A stretch of DNA of 64,000 bases, taken from the NCBI RefSeq assembly GCF_019665785.1, contig NZ_CP081149.1:1-64000 (forward strand), written 5' to 3'. The notes below the pieces were generated by a model that worked only from the letters and a program-made list of their open reading frames with translations, searched no databases and was not told the DNA's origin. This stretch comes from Deefgea piscis. Lineage in GTDB: Bacteria > Pseudomonadota > Gammaproteobacteria > Burkholderiales > Chitinibacteraceae. Below, one piece after another: positions 10,086-19,467 of the stretch. The position numbers and the translations under genes were made by a program. Every line of letters starts with the position of its first letter. Position 1 is the stretch's first letter.

Positions 10086-11339
10086 TTAATCAATATCTTG
10101 TAATCGATATAAACGGCGAACTAAATTGACCAAGGCTTCTTGCTCATCGGGCGCAGCGCTATTGAGCGCGGACAGCGGCGTATGCAAAAACTTATTACTC
10201 ATTTGCTGCGCCATTTGCTCGATCACATCACTTGGATCAGCGCCCGCTGCCAAGCGTTTTTGCGCCCCGTGCCAGCTCGGTGCGTGTAATGCGATCGGAA
10301 TGATCGCGTAAATCACGAATCGTTGGCACCATGCACGGCTGGCTAACCAAGTATTAAAATCACTCAAACGCTCGCTGATAATCGCTTCGGCGCTTTCTAC
10401 AGCTAATGATCGCGACGCCATCCCTTGGCGAACGACTTCGGCCAAATCGTCGACGGTGAATAAATACACATCGTTTAAATCGGCGACTTCGCTTTCTATA
10501 TCACGCGGTACGGCCAAATCGACCATAAAAATCGGTCGATGGCGGCGCGCTTTTAAAGCCCGCTCGACCATGCCCTTGCCAACAATCGGTAAGGACGCGG
10601 CAGTGGACGTAACCACCACGTCAAACTCGGCCATTCTGGCGGGCAAATCGGCCAACAGCATCGCTTCGCCATTAAATTGCTGCGCTAGCGCTTGACCGCG
10701 CTCGAGCGTGCGATTGGCAATGGCGATTTTTTTGGGATTTTGTGCCGCAAAATGCGTGGCGCACAGCGCAATCATTTCACCGGCACCAATAAACAGTACT
10801 TTGCAATCGCTAATCGAAGGGAAAATACGCTCGGCTAAACGCACCGCAGCGGCGGCCATCGACACCGATGACGCGCCAATTTGGGTACGCGTGCGCACTT
10901 CTTTGGCCACTGAGAACGCCCGTTGAAACACCCCATTGAGCAAAGTCCCCAAGGTGCCGGCATCTCGCGCTAATCGTTCGGCATCTTTAAACTGGCCAAC
11001 AATTTGGGTTTCACCCACCACCATCGAGTCCAAACCCGACACCACGCGATAAGCGTGCCGCGCCGCAGCTTCACCTTCATAGACATACATATGGGAGGTA
11101 ATGCTATCAACGCTTTGATTTCTGTTGTCTGCAAGCCAATACATCACTTGATCGATATCGCGAGCGTGGCAATACAGCTCGGTTCGATTACAGGTGGAGA
11201 CAATCGCAGCTTCAAAAACACCCTTGAGGGCGACCAAGTCGGCCAATGCCGAAGGCAACTCATCCGGATTAAAGGCCAGCCGCTCCCGTACCGCGAGCGG
11301 TGCAGTTTGATAGTTAAGGCCGAGGACGAGCAGGTTCAT
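10086..11339 (-). CDS. hemA: Glutamyl-tRNA reductase
   Basis: First committed enzyme of C5-pathway tetrapyrrole synthesis, reducing glutamyl-tRNA to glutamate-1-semialdehyde with NADPH. From MNLLVLGLNYQTAPLAVRE the protein has 417 residues. The catalytic Cys50 is in VSTCNRTELY, followed by GETQIVGQFKDA, the NADPH-binding FIGAGEM and the C-terminal dimerisation helices. The start is ambiguous: the family start at 11339 has no Shine-Dalgarno and lies right behind a terminator-like hairpin. A frame-matched ATG at 11369, inside the hairpin, has AGGG five bases upstream and would add MAGFATRHFF. Haem-pathway partner hemF is also in this window, but not adjacent. Confidence 0.94.
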   Translation of the reverse strand: MNLLVLGLNYQTAPLAVRERLAFNPDELPSALADLVALKGVFEAAIVSTCNRTELYCHARDIDQVMYWLADNRNQSVDSITSHMYVYEGEAAARHAYRVVSGLDSMVVGETQIVGQFKDAERLARDAGTLGTLLNGVFQRAFSVAKEVRTRTQIGASSVSMAAAAVRLAERIFPSISDCKVLFIGAGEMIALCATHFAAQNPKKIAIANRTLERGQALAQQFNGEAMLLADLPARMAEFDVVVTSTAASLPIVGKGMVERALKARRHRPIFMVDLAVPRDIESEVADLNDVYLFTVDDLAEVVRQGMASRSLAVESAEAIISERLSDFNTWLASRAWCQRFVIYAIIPIALHAPSWHGAQKRLAAGADPSDVIEQMAQQMSNKFLHTPLSALNSAAPDEQEALVNLVRRLYRLQDID

Positions 11340-11342
11340 GAA

Positions 11343-11372
11343 AAAATGGCGGGTTGCAAAACCCGCCATTTT
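11343..11372 (-). terminator. Strong hairpin with T run between feoB and hemA
   Basis: A perfect 12-bp stem (AAAATGGCGGGT / ACCCGCCATTTT, loop of six) ends in six T on the minus strand, 48 bases after the feoB stop. It is an intrinsic terminator by shape, and it overlaps the start region of hemA. Confidence 0.85.
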
Positions 11373-11419
11373 ACCCTGAAAACACCCACTTCACGCCACA
11401 CTAAAGGAGTAGAACGCGA

Positions 11420-13183
11420 TTAAAAATTCAGCAGTCGCGCTGACTGGTAGAAAACAAAGGAAATCGTCCACGCTAAGCCCAAAGACCAAACCAGCGAAAA
11501 CGCAGTAAATGCTGTCGATTTCGATTCTTTTTTCATCGCCGCAATCACTGAAACGCAAGGAATATACGTCAGCGTAAACAGCATAAAGCTATAGGCCGAC
11601 ACCGGATCAAGCGTGTGCGCGAGCTGTGTTGCCAGCGCCGTACCATCATGGCCAGTAATCACCGATAAGGCCCCGAGCACAACTTCTTTGGCAACAAAAC
11701 CAAAGATCAACGCAATCGACAAGGTCGAATCAATGCCAATCGGTGACAATACCGGTTGGAAAAAATCAGACACCATCAAAGCATAACTGTGTTGTGGATT
11801 AGGAAAATTAGTCAGTAGCCACACTAACACCACGCCAATGACGATCATAGTGCTGGCTAAACGCAAAAAGTCGCGCGCCTCGCCCCAACCCCGCCGCCAG
11901 ATATGGCTCATCAATGGCAAACGATAAGGCGGCAATTCCAGCGCAAACGGCTCATTGGATTGAAAGTGCGAGCGAAATAACACTGCAGTGCCCATCGCCA
12001 CCAAAATGCTGATGATGTACAGCGACAACAACACCCACGGCGCATGAGCTGGACTAAACAAAGCGCCACTCAAAAACAAGAAAATCTGCAAGCGCGCTGA
12101 GCATAGCGAAAATGGAATCGTCAGCATCGTCAGTAAACGCGCTTTGTGATCGCGAATCACCCGCGTACCCATAATCGCCGGCACATTGCAGCCAAAGCCC
12201 ATCATCAGCATGACAAAACCACGGCCATCGAGCCCCATTCGGCTCATGATGCCATCCATCATAAAAGCGGCGCGGGCAAAATAACCGGAGTCTTCAATCA
12301 CCGACATTAAGCAGAAAAACAAGAAAATAATCGGTGCAAAAGTCAGTACCGTAGTCACGCCATCAAACACGCCATTGACAATCAAGCCTTGCCAAAAGGC
12401 CGGCAGCGATTGCGTAGCAGGCAATAAAAAGGCTTCTTTAAGCCAAATCAAACCCGCTTCCAGCGTGTCTTGTAACGGCGTACCGATGGCGTATGTGAGT
12501 TGGAACAAGCCAAACATCACCACAATAAACAGCGGTAAACCCAGCCACGGGTGTAGCACAAAGCGATCGACTTGCGCCGTCGTGTCCAGCGCCAGCGTGG
12601 GCGGCTGCTGCACCGCAGCTTGAAACAGGCGTTTTTCTTGCGCATGCATGGCGCTAGCCGCAGGGACATTGGCTAAATTAAGCTGCACACTGGGTTGCGA
12701 CATCAGTTGATTTAATTGCTGCTTGGCTTCATTGAGGCCCGCGCCCAATTTAGCGCTAATTAATTGCACTGAGCAGCCCAATTCCTTGGCCAGCAAAGCG
12801 CAATCAATCGAGATACCAGCGCGCTTGGCTTCATCTTGCATATTGAGGCAAATCAGCAGTGGCGCCCCCAAGGCTTTGAGCTGCAATGCCAGCGCCAATT
12901 GGCGATCGAGTTGCGTGGCATTGAGTACCAGCACAATGGCGTCGAGCTTGGCTTCAGCCAAAAAACGCTGCGCCACATGTTCGTCCTCAGCACCACCGAC
13001 TAAATCGTAAATCCCCGGCAAATCAAAAATTTGCACCATATTGGCGCCGAGCAAAATTCGGCTGGAAGCCAACTCAACAGTTAAGCCCGGCCAATTGGCC
13101 ACGCGCGCGGTGCCGCCAGTGAGGCGATTAAATAACGTCGATTTTCCAGTATTGGGCATCCCAACCAGGGCCACCCGCTTCAT
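11420..13183 (-). CDS. feoB: Ferrous iron transporter FeoB
   Basis: Inner-membrane Fe(II) uptake protein with an N-terminal G domain. The P loop is GMPNTGKST (8-16), the G2/switch region is around Thr35, G3 is DLPG (54-57), and G4 is NMQD (114-117) in place of the usual NKMD/NxxD, which is acceptable. The membrane half carries both conserved gate repeats (DSGYFARAAFMMDGIM and MGFGCNVPAIMGTR) and the later PCVSVIAAMKKE. At 587 residues it is shorter than the E. coli protein (about 770), mainly through a short linker and C-terminus. It overlaps feoA by four bases (ATGA), so the two are translated together. A strong terminator follows. Confidence 0.95.
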   Translation of the reverse strand: MKRVALVGMPNTGKSTLFNRLTGGTARVANWPGLTVELASSRILLGANMVQIFDLPGIYDLVGGAEDEHVAQRFLAEAKLDAIVLVLNATQLDRQLALALQLKALGAPLLICLNMQDEAKRAGISIDCALLAKELGCSVQLISAKLGAGLNEAKQQLNQLMSQPSVQLNLANVPAASAMHAQEKRLFQAAVQQPPTLALDTTAQVDRFVLHPWLGLPLFIVVMFGLFQLTYAIGTPLQDTLEAGLIWLKEAFLLPATQSLPAFWQGLIVNGVFDGVTTVLTFAPIIFLFFCLMSVIEDSGYFARAAFMMDGIMSRMGLDGRGFVMLMMGFGCNVPAIMGTRVIRDHKARLLTMLTIPFSLCSARLQIFLFLSGALFSPAHAPWVLLSLYIISILVAMGTAVLFRSHFQSNEPFALELPPYRLPLMSHIWRRGWGEARDFLRLASTMIVIGVVLVWLLTNFPNPQHSYALMVSDFFQPVLSPIGIDSTLSIALIFGFVAKEVVLGALSVITGHDGTALATQLAHTLDPVSAYSFMLFTLTYIPCVSVIAAMKKESKSTAFTAFSLVWSLGLAWTISFVFYQSARLLNF

Positions 13184-13479
13184 GCTAAAACCTCAGTCTG
13201 AGCCAGCACGACCACACTCGACGCAATCGGCAGCACCTGAATCAGCGCGGCATCAGCACGGCGCAACATAAATTCAGTATTGCCTACCCGCAAATGTAAA
13301 GGTCCACCCAGCCAACCGCGGCGAATCACCGTGACTTCACTGTGCTCACGCAAACCCAGCGCCGATAACCGTGGCAGCAAATCAACATCGGTACTGATGG
13401 CATGTACCAGAGCACGTTGGTTTAAATCTAGCTGAGAGAGAGCACGCATAGTCGCCAATCCGCAATGAGAATGATTCAT
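13180..13479 (-). CDS. feoA: FeoA-domain protein
   Basis: Small SH3-like cytosolic partner of FeoB, 99 residues. The typical pattern is visible: LSALGLREHSEVTVIRRGWLGGPLHLRVGNTEFMLRRADAALIQV. The start MNHSHCGLATMRALSQLDL gives a slightly long N-terminus; an internal Met (MRALSQLDLNQRALV) is an alternative start at 13446 that matches the usual family length better. Its last bases overlap the feoB start. No Fur box was identified with confidence in the upstream 200 bases. Confidence 0.92.
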   Translation of the reverse strand: MNHSHCGLATMRALSQLDLNQRALVHAISTDVDLLPRLSALGLREHSEVTVIRRGWLGGPLHLRVGNTEFMLRRADAALIQVLPIASSVVVLAQTEVLA

Positions 13480-13664
13480 AATATCACACTATATTGCTGA
13501 TTTCTCGTTGATGCCGATCAACAAAGCACGATTCAAAATCCTCTCGCAACAAAAAATAAAGCGAAATGAAGCCTCGCTTTATCGCCAGAATCAATCACGC
13601 TTTACGCAGCCATCGGCGCGAATAACGCCGATTTATTTAAGTCACAAGCAGCATTTTATAGCGT

Positions 13665-13690
13665 AAAAAAAGCGGCCAAGGCCGCTTTTT
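13665..13690. terminator. Bidirectional terminator downstream of purD
   Basis: AAAAAGCGGCC / GGCCGCTTTTT with a two-base loop, flanked by A and T runs, 23 bases after the purD stop on the minus strand. The remaining gap up to feoA (13480-13664) shows nothing else. Confidence 0.88.
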
Positions 13691-13712
13691 ACTTTGTATT
13701 GATCACAATACT

Positions 13713-14987
13713 TTATTTACGATTAATCGCTCGCCAAGCAATATCATTACGATATTGCGCGCCATCAAAATGAATATCGGCCAAAATTTCATACGCGCGT
13801 TTTTGCGCCATTTTGTAGTTTTCACCAAATGCGGTAACGCACAACACACGGCCGCCACTGGTGATTGGCTCGCCAGCTTCGTTCAGCGTAGTACCGGCAT
13901 GGAACACATGACCGTCTTCTAAATCACTTGGCAAACCGGTAATCACATCGCCTTTGCGCGGGGTTTCTGGGTAATTAGCTGCGGCCATCACCACACCCAA
14001 AGCGACCCGACGATCCCATTCGCATTCAACTTGATCCAACGTGCCATTCACACCGTGTTCACACAAAGTCACAAAGTCTGACTTCAAGCGCAGCATAATC
14101 GGCTGCGTTTCCGGATCACCAAAGCGGCAGTTAAATTCCAGTGTTTTGAGTGAACCATCAGGGCTCACCATCAAACCGGCGTACAAAAACCCAGTGTATT
14201 CGATACCGTCTTTGGCCATGCCTTGCACCGTTGGCAAAATCACCTCACGCATCGCGCGTGCGTTGATTTCTGGGGTAACGACCGGTGCTGGGCTATACGC
14301 GCCCATGCCGCCAGTGTTCGGGCCTAGATCGCCGTCAAGCAAACGCTTATGGTCTTGGCTGGAGGCCATCGCCAAGACGTTTTTACCATCGACCATCACG
14401 ATAAAACTGGCTTCTTCACCGGTGAGAAATTCTTCAACCACCACGCGAGCACCGGCGTCGCCAAATTGATTGTCTGACAACATCGCATCAACAGCGGCGT
14501 GGGCCTCAAGCAAATCCATCGCAACCACGACGCCTTTACCTGCCGCTAAGCCATCAGCCTTAATCACAATCGGCGCGCCTTTAGCGTCGATATAGGCATG
14601 CGCTGCTGCGGCATCGGCAAAAGTTTGGTAATCGGCAGTTGGAATGCCATGGCGCTGCATAAAGGCTTTAGCAAAATCTTTAGATGATTCCAGCTGAGCA
14701 CCCGCTTGGCTTGGGCCAAAAATCTTAAGCCCAGCCAAACGAAATGCATCCACAATCCCTTGCGACAACGGCGCTTCTGGGCCAACGACGGTCAGCTGGA
14801 TGTTTTCAGCTTTGGCAAATTCAATCAATTCTGGAATAGCGGTGATTGCGACATTGGTGAGATTTTTTTCGAGTGCAGTCCCTGCATTGCCTGGCGCGAC
14901 AAATACTTTAGTCGAGCGCTCAGATTGGGCTAATTTCCAAGCTAATGCATGTTCACGGCCACCTGAGCCAATGACGAGGATATTCAT
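13713..14987 (-). CDS. purD: Phosphoribosylamine-glycine ligase
   Basis: ATP-grasp enzyme of de novo purine synthesis that joins 5-phosphoribosylamine and glycine. At 424 residues it has the usual length. Family signatures are present throughout: MNILVIGSGGREHALAWKL at the N-terminus, VVGPEAPLSQGI, ATP-grasp KADGLAAGKGVVVA, the metal-binding LEFNCRFGDPETQ, and a C-terminal GGRVLCVTAFG. It lies in the purine group with purH-fis-dusB but is separated from purH by pagP. Confidence 0.97.
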   Translation of the reverse strand: MNILVIGSGGREHALAWKLAQSERSTKVFVAPGNAGTALEKNLTNVAITAIPELIEFAKAENIQLTVVGPEAPLSQGIVDAFRLAGLKIFGPSQAGAQLESSKDFAKAFMQRHGIPTADYQTFADAAAAHAYIDAKGAPIVIKADGLAAGKGVVVAMDLLEAHAAVDAMLSDNQFGDAGARVVVEEFLTGEEASFIVMVDGKNVLAMASSQDHKRLLDGDLGPNTGGMGAYSPAPVVTPEINARAMREVILPTVQGMAKDGIEYTGFLYAGLMVSPDGSLKTLEFNCRFGDPETQPIMLRLKSDFVTLCEHGVNGTLDQVECEWDRRVALGVVMAAANYPETPRKGDVITGLPSDLEDGHVFHAGTTLNEAGEPITSGGRVLCVTAFGENYKMAQKRAYEILADIHFDGAQYRNDIAWRAINRK

Positions 14988-15010
14988 TTCTTTCTTACTC
15001 CAAGCGCTGA

Positions 15011-15562
15011 TTAGTAATCAAAGCGGGAAAATAAAAACAACACATTGCCATTATTACTACCACCTGGAATATAAGTCGCATACAGATTGACTTTGTCATA
15101 TTTCAGAGCAACTAAAGGCAAAGCAAAAGGCAACGGGACATAACTGCCGATATCACTGCGCGAGAACAAACCCGCAGTCAAACCTGCACCCGCTTTAAGT
15201 GGTCCTAAGACATTCCAGTACCACATATAGGCATAACCAATATGGGTTTCTGGCTTGCTATGCGAATCAGAAAACATCATCGCATAAATCATTTCTTCAT
15301 TATTATTGGGTAAAGCACGATAAAGGCTGAGGCCACCGCCATACGCCAGTTCGTTATAGTTATCGATTTTATCTCGATCATAGGTGCTGCGATTATGCCA
15401 AGCGTAGCCAGAGAGTAATAATCCAGTTTCGCCTTCATTCCAAATGCCACTAATATTGCTGCAGGCTTTATCAAACAGCCACCAATCGGCACAGTCTGCT
15501 GCTGATACATTGGCCGCTAACAATAGCCCGATACACATTGCCCATATTTTTTTAAATGTCAT
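15011..15562 (-). CDS. pagP: Lipid A palmitoyltransferase PagP
   Basis: Outer-membrane eight-strand beta-barrel enzyme that moves a palmitate chain from phospholipid to lipid A, which protects against cationic peptides. From the start MTFKKIWAMCIGLLLAANVSA the first 21 residues form a signal peptide. The barrel text SGIWNEGETGLLLSGYAWHNRSTYDRDKID is characteristic. The catalytic residues are visible as His56 (AWHNR) and Asp99-Ser100 (MFSDSHSKPE). The last residue is aromatic (RFDY), as expected for BAM-dependent insertion. An upstream in-frame ATG at 15598 would add 12 residues and is less likely. Its placement between purH and purD is unusual and suggests local insertion. Confidence 0.93.
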   Translation of the reverse strand: MTFKKIWAMCIGLLLAANVSAADCADWWLFDKACSNISGIWNEGETGLLLSGYAWHNRSTYDRDKIDNYNELAYGGGLSLYRALPNNNEEMIYAMMFSDSHSKPETHIGYAYMWYWNVLGPLKAGAGLTAGLFSRSDIGSYVPLPFALPLVALKYDKVNLYATYIPGGSNNGNVLFLFSRFDY

Positions 15563-15666
15563 TGTTTTAATAATTCGTATAGTTAGAAATGTATTCATCT
15601 TCCCGTGAAATACGAACTCTATTGGCTCGCTAATTGGTTTTTATTATTAGTATTTTTATATCTATC

Positions 15667-15696
15667 ACCTCGGCAACGCCTGAGCACTGCCGAGGT
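15667..15696 (-). terminator. Hairpin after purH
   Basis: ACCTCGGCA / TGCCGAGGT, a perfect 9-bp stem with a 12-base loop, starts ten bases after the purH stop on the minus strand. The following run is T-poor (GATAGATATAAAAA), so termination strength is uncertain. Confidence 0.6.
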
Positions 15697-15705
15697 CGTA
15701 CTTAA

Positions 15706-17271
15706 TTAATGACGGAAGTGGCGAATGCCAGTCATTACCATCGCAATGCCGTGCTCATCGGCTGCAGCAATCACTTCTTCATCACGCAAGCTACCGCCCG
15801 GTTGAATAATCGCCGACACACCGTTTTCGGCAATCACATCCACGCCATCACGGAACGGGAAGAAAGCGTCTGACGCTGCGACCGAACCACGTAATTCCAA
15901 CCCAGCGTTACGCGCTTTAATCGCGGCAATTTTAGTTGAATCCACACGGCTCATTTGGCCAGCGCCAACGCCCAGAGTTTGGCCGCCTTTGCAGAACACA
16001 ATCGCGTTTGATTTAACAAACTTGGCCACATTCCACGCGAACAACAAATCTTTCAATTGTTCTGGCGTCGGTTGCAACTTAGTCACGACTTTCAAATCGG
16101 CCAACATCAAGGCATGCACATCGGGCGTTTGCACCAACAAGCCACCGCCAACACGCTTCAAATCAAAACGGTTTTCACCGCTTTCAATGGCGATTTCCAA
16201 TACACGAACGTTTTGTTTTTTGGCGATCAAAGCCAATGCTTCTGCTGTGTACGATGGTGCAATCAATACTTCCAAGAATTGCGTAGACACCGCTTCAATC
16301 GTATCGGCATCAACGGTTTTATTGAAAGCAATAATGCCACCGAAGGCACTGGTGGTATCGGTCGCTAAGGCTAGGCGATATGCGCTATAGCTGTCTTTAC
16401 CCACGGCAACGCCACAAGGGTTGGCGTGTTTAACAATCACGCAAGCTGGCTCGGCAAATTGCTTCACGCATTCCCACGCGGCATCCGAATCGGCGATATT
16501 GTTGTACGACAATTCTTTACCTTGGTACTGCTTGTAATTGGCCAAGCTGCCTGCTGCTGGGTCCAAATCACGGTAAAACGCCGCTGATTGGTGTGGATTT
16601 TCGCCGTAACGCATGTCTTGCACTTTTTCAAACTGCAAGTTTAAACGCGTTGGGTAAATCGCTTTTTCACCGTCGCTGGTTAAAGCGGTGAGGTAATTTG
16701 AAATCGCGCCGTCATACGCTGCGGTATGGCTAAAGGCTTTTTTCGCCAAGTTTTTGCGCGTTGCCAAAGCCAATGCGCCGCCATTGGCTTGCATTTCTTC
16801 GATCAATAAATCGTAGTCAGCGGCATCGGTCACAATCGCCACGTGCGCGTGGTTTTTGGCTGCCGAGCGCACCATGGCTGGGCCGCCGATGTCGATGTTT
16901 TCGATGGCGTCTTCATAGCTGCAATCGGGCTTGGCAATCGTCGCTTCAAACGGATACAGATTCACACAAACTAAATCAATATTACCAATGCCATGCTCGC
17001 CCATGGTGGCTACATGCGCGTCTAAATCACGACGGCCTAAAATGCCACCGTGGATTTTTGGATGCAAGGTCTTCACGCGGCCATCGAGCATTTCAGGAAA
17101 GCCGGTGTAATCGGCAACTTCAATCACGGGTAGACCGTGATCGGCAAATAATTTAGCAGTGCCACCAGTCGAAAGAATCTCGACACCTTGCTGATGCAAG
17201 GCTTGGGCAAATGCTAACACACCAGTTTTATCCGATACGCTGATCAAGGCACGGGTAATTTTGCTCATCAT
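15706..17271 (-). CDS. purH: Bifunctional AICAR formyltransferase / IMP cyclohydrolase
   Basis: Catalyses the last two steps of IMP synthesis. The start [18 protein letters not shown] is chosen because GAGGAAGC lies just before it; in-frame upstream sequence does not resemble PurH. The IMPCH domain occupies about the first 200 residues ([30 protein letters not shown]) and the AICARFT domain the rest, with the catalytic [11 protein letters not shown] and the ending [28 protein letters not shown]. About 521 residues, the normal length. It forms the conserved beta-proteobacterial run dusB-fis-purH. Confidence 0.97.
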   Translation of the reverse strand: MMSKITRALISVSDKTGVLAFAQALHQQGVEILSTGGTAKLFADHGLPVIEVADYTGFPEMLDGRVKTLHPKIHGGILGRRDLDAHVATMGEHGIGNIDLVCVNLYPFEATIAKPDCSYEDAIENIDIGGPAMVRSAAKNHAHVAIVTDAADYDLLIEEMQANGGALALATRKNLAKKAFSHTAAYDGAISNYLTALTSDGEKAIYPTRLNLQFEKVQDMRYGENPHQSAAFYRDLDPAAGSLANYKQYQGKELSYNNIADSDAAWECVKQFAEPACVIVKHANPCGVAVGKDSYSAYRLALATDTTSAFGGIIAFNKTVDADTIEAVSTQFLEVLIAPSYTAEALALIAKKQNVRVLEIAIESGENRFDLKRVGGGLLVQTPDVHALMLADLKVVTKLQPTPEQLKDLLFAWNVAKFVKSNAIVFCKGGQTLGVGAGQMSRVDSTKIAAIKARNAGLELRGSVAASDAFFPFRDGVDVIAENGVSAIIQPGGSLRDEEVIAAADEHGIAMVMTGIRHFRH

Positions 17272-17296
17272 GCTTCCTCTGTTTGAATTGAAACTA

Positions 17297-17311
17297 GACC
17301 CCACAGGGGTC
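17297..17311. terminator. Small hairpin between fis and purH
   Basis: GACCCC / GGGGTC with a three-base loop lies directly after the fis stop. It is short and could attenuate rather than end transcription into purH. Confidence 0.4.
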
Positions 17312-17314
17312 GAT

Positions 17315-17554
17315 TTATAACAAATCGTAGGCTTGTAATTTTTTACGCAGGGTATTGCGATTAATGCCGAGCATTTCTGAAGCGCGCGATTGATTACCCT
17401 CAACGCGCTGCAGCACGTTCACCAAGAGCGGCTTTTCCATGCGAGCCAAAACCATTTCATACAATGCACTCGGCGGCTCACCATCTAGGTCATTAAAATA
17501 CTGCGCGAGCGATTCATTAATTGCCGTTGCAATCAAGTCGGTGGGGGTAGTCAT
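17315..17554 (-). CDS. fis: DNA-binding protein Fis
   Basis: Nucleoid-associated homodimer that bends DNA and activates strong promoters. It is 79 residues, typical for beta-proteobacterial Fis (shorter at the N-terminus than the E. coli protein). The C-terminal helix-turn-helix is clear: [27 protein letters not shown]. It lies 55 bases after dusB and 44 bases before purH on the same strand, so the three probably share a transcript, as in E. coli for dusB-fis. Confidence 0.96.
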   Translation of the reverse strand: MTTPTDLIATAINESLAQYFNDLDGEPPSALYEMVLARMEKPLLVNVLQRVEGNQSRASEMLGINRNTLRKKLQAYDLL

Positions 17555-17608
17555 TCAATCTCCCGATTTTTCGGTGTTCGTTATTGTCTTCATCACACAG
17601 CTGTTACG

Positions 17609-18640
17609 CTATTCTGATTCGTTCGCTGTGTTGCGGTATTGCAGTCGCTCGCCAAAATTGAGCAAGCTTTTTAAGTAGGTATCGACCGCTAGCGCTTGTC
17701 CAGCGGTTGTTTCCTCGGCATACATCGTTTGCCTAAATTCATTACTGCCATGCAAACCCTTGGTATACCAAGCAATATGCTTACGCGCGATTCGGCAACC
17801 GGAATATTCGCCATAAAACGCATACAAATCATCCAAATGCCCGAGCAATACGCCATGAATTTCTAGCACTTCGGGCGGCGGCAAGGTTTCACCAGTCGCC
17901 AAAAAATGCGCAATTTCACGGAATAACCAAGGTCGGCCTTGTGCCGCACGGCCGATCATAATGGCATCGGCACCGGTTTCTTTCAGTACCAAAGCGGCTT
18001 TGGCCGGACTATCAATATCGCCATTGGCAATCACCGGAATCGAGATTGATTCTTTGACTGCACGAATCAATCCATATCTGGCCTGCCCTTGATACATATC
18101 TTCCCGCGTACGGCCATGAATCGCCAATGCGGCAATCCCGGCGTTCTCGGCCAACTGAGCAACGCGCAAAATGTTTTCGGCGCCATTGGCAAAACCCAAG
18201 CGCGTTTTGAGTGTTACAGGAACGTCAACGGCATTGACTACGGCATCCAAAATATCGCCAACCAATTGCTCGTTTTGCAATAAAGCCGAACCGGCCAACT
18301 TATTGCAAACCTTCTTAACTGGGCAGCCCATATTGATATCCACAATCTGCGCGCCATTGGCGACTTGAAATCGCGCCGCTTCGGCCAGCATTTTGGGATC
18401 TGATCCGGCAATCTGCGCCGAAATCGGCGCCAGTTCACCGTCAAAATTTGCGCGCAGCAAAGACTTTTGACTTGAACGCAAAGCCACATCGCTAGTCATC
18501 ATTTCTGAGACCGCATGCCCTGCTCCAAACTGCTTACACAGCTGACGAAAAGGACGATCAGTCACTCCCGCCATGGGCGCAACGATCAGATTATTTTTTA
18601 ACTGATACGGGCCAATCTGCATGGCATATAAATCATTCAA
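17609..18640 (-). CDS. dusB: tRNA-dihydrouridine synthase B
   Basis: FMN enzyme that reduces uridine in the tRNA D-loop. At 343 residues the TIM barrel comes first, with the family signatures LIVAPMAGVTDRPFR, QIAGSDPKM, DINMGCPVKKVCNKLAGSALL (containing the catalytic Cys) and IMIGRAAQGRPWLF. The helical C-terminal domain includes RIARKHIAWYTKGL. It heads the dusB-fis-purH unit; the start is ATG 18640. The region before it contains the GST terminator. Confidence 0.96.
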   Translation of the reverse strand: MNDLYAMQIGPYQLKNNLIVAPMAGVTDRPFRQLCKQFGAGHAVSEMMTSDVALRSSQKSLLRANFDGELAPISAQIAGSDPKMLAEAARFQVANGAQIVDINMGCPVKKVCNKLAGSALLQNEQLVGDILDAVVNAVDVPVTLKTRLGFANGAENILRVAQLAENAGIAALAIHGRTREDMYQGQARYGLIRAVKESISIPVIANGDIDSPAKAALVLKETGADAIMIGRAAQGRPWLFREIAHFLATGETLPPPEVLEIHGVLLGHLDDLYAFYGEYSGCRIARKHIAWYTKGLHGSNEFRQTMYAEETTAGQALAVDTYLKSLLNFGERLQYRNTANESE

Positions 18641-18683
18641 GGGGAAGGCGCGGATTCTACATCGTGCCTAAAAAATAGGCAAC

Positions 18684-18710
18684 AAAAAGCGGCAAAAAGC
18701 CGCTGTTTTT
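18684..18710 (-). terminator. Intrinsic terminator after the GST gene
   Basis: AGCGGC / GCCGCT with a five-base loop, followed on the minus strand by TTTTTG, about 26 bases after the GST stop. Confidence 0.8.
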
Positions 18711-18736
18711 GCTGCTGATTACCACTTAAAATCCAG

Positions 18737-19366
18737 CTATACCGCAACACTTGACTCGGCACATGCATCGGCCATCCATTCTTGCATTGCGGGCAAGGCC
18801 AACACGGCATTCATGTATAGATCTAACGGCGCAGGCACCGCAATGCCGTAAGTTACAAAGCGAGTGACCACCGGCGCAAAAAACGCATCCACCCAAGAAA
18901 AATGCCCAAATAAAAATTCGCCATATCCCGCAAAACGCGAGCGGCAGTCATGCCAAATCGCCAATACCCGATCAATATCCGCCTGCAATGCGGGGGTCAT
19001 GACTACAGGGTGTTTCTGCCGAATATCCATCGGGCAAATGCTACGTAATGCCGAAAATCCAGCATGCATTTCAGCACAAACCGATCGCGCATAAGCGCGC
19101 GTCACGATGTCTTGTGGCCACAATTGTGCCGCCGGATAACGTTCGGCCAAATACTCAGCAATGGCTAAAGAATCCCAAATATGGATATCGCCATCAATTA
19201 GCACCGGCACTTTAGCGCTAGGCGAAAACTGCAAACGCTCAGCCCAGGCATTGGGCGCGTACAAATCATGCGCCACTTCGTCAAATTTTATCCCAGCGAC
19301 TTTCATCCCCAACCACGGCCGCAACGACCATGAAGAGTAATTTTTATTGCCAATCACCAATTGCAT
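18737..19366 (-). CDS. Glutathione S-transferase family protein
   Basis: Cytosolic thioredoxin-fold transferase of about 209 residues. The start MQLVIGNKNYSSWSLRPWL is chosen because GGAG lies nine bases upstream and the family begins here; upstream in-frame sequence does not match. The N-terminal domain shows YSSWSLRP (catalytic Ser position), the cis-proline motif KVPVLIDG and the glutathione-binding WDSLAIAEYLAE. The C-terminal helical domain follows, including HFSWVDAFFAPVVTRF. It resembles the FzlA/YfcF/YliJ-like group in which NKNYSSWSLRPWL is conserved; the substrate is unknown. Confidence 0.9.
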   Translation of the reverse strand: MQLVIGNKNYSSWSLRPWLGMKVAGIKFDEVAHDLYAPNAWAERLQFSPSAKVPVLIDGDIHIWDSLAIAEYLAERYPAAQLWPQDIVTRAYARSVCAEMHAGFSALRSICPMDIRQKHPVVMTPALQADIDRVLAIWHDCRSRFAGYGEFLFGHFSWVDAFFAPVVTRFVTYGIAVPAPLDLYMNAVLALPAMQEWMADACAESSVAV

Positions 19367-19467
19367 ACTTAACTCCATCAGCCATAAATAAAGCCCAAAT
19401 GAAGTCAATCATTCAGGCTCTGCCATCAATAACAGCAACACCCACGCTTACCGCCAGCAAAGCTGGC

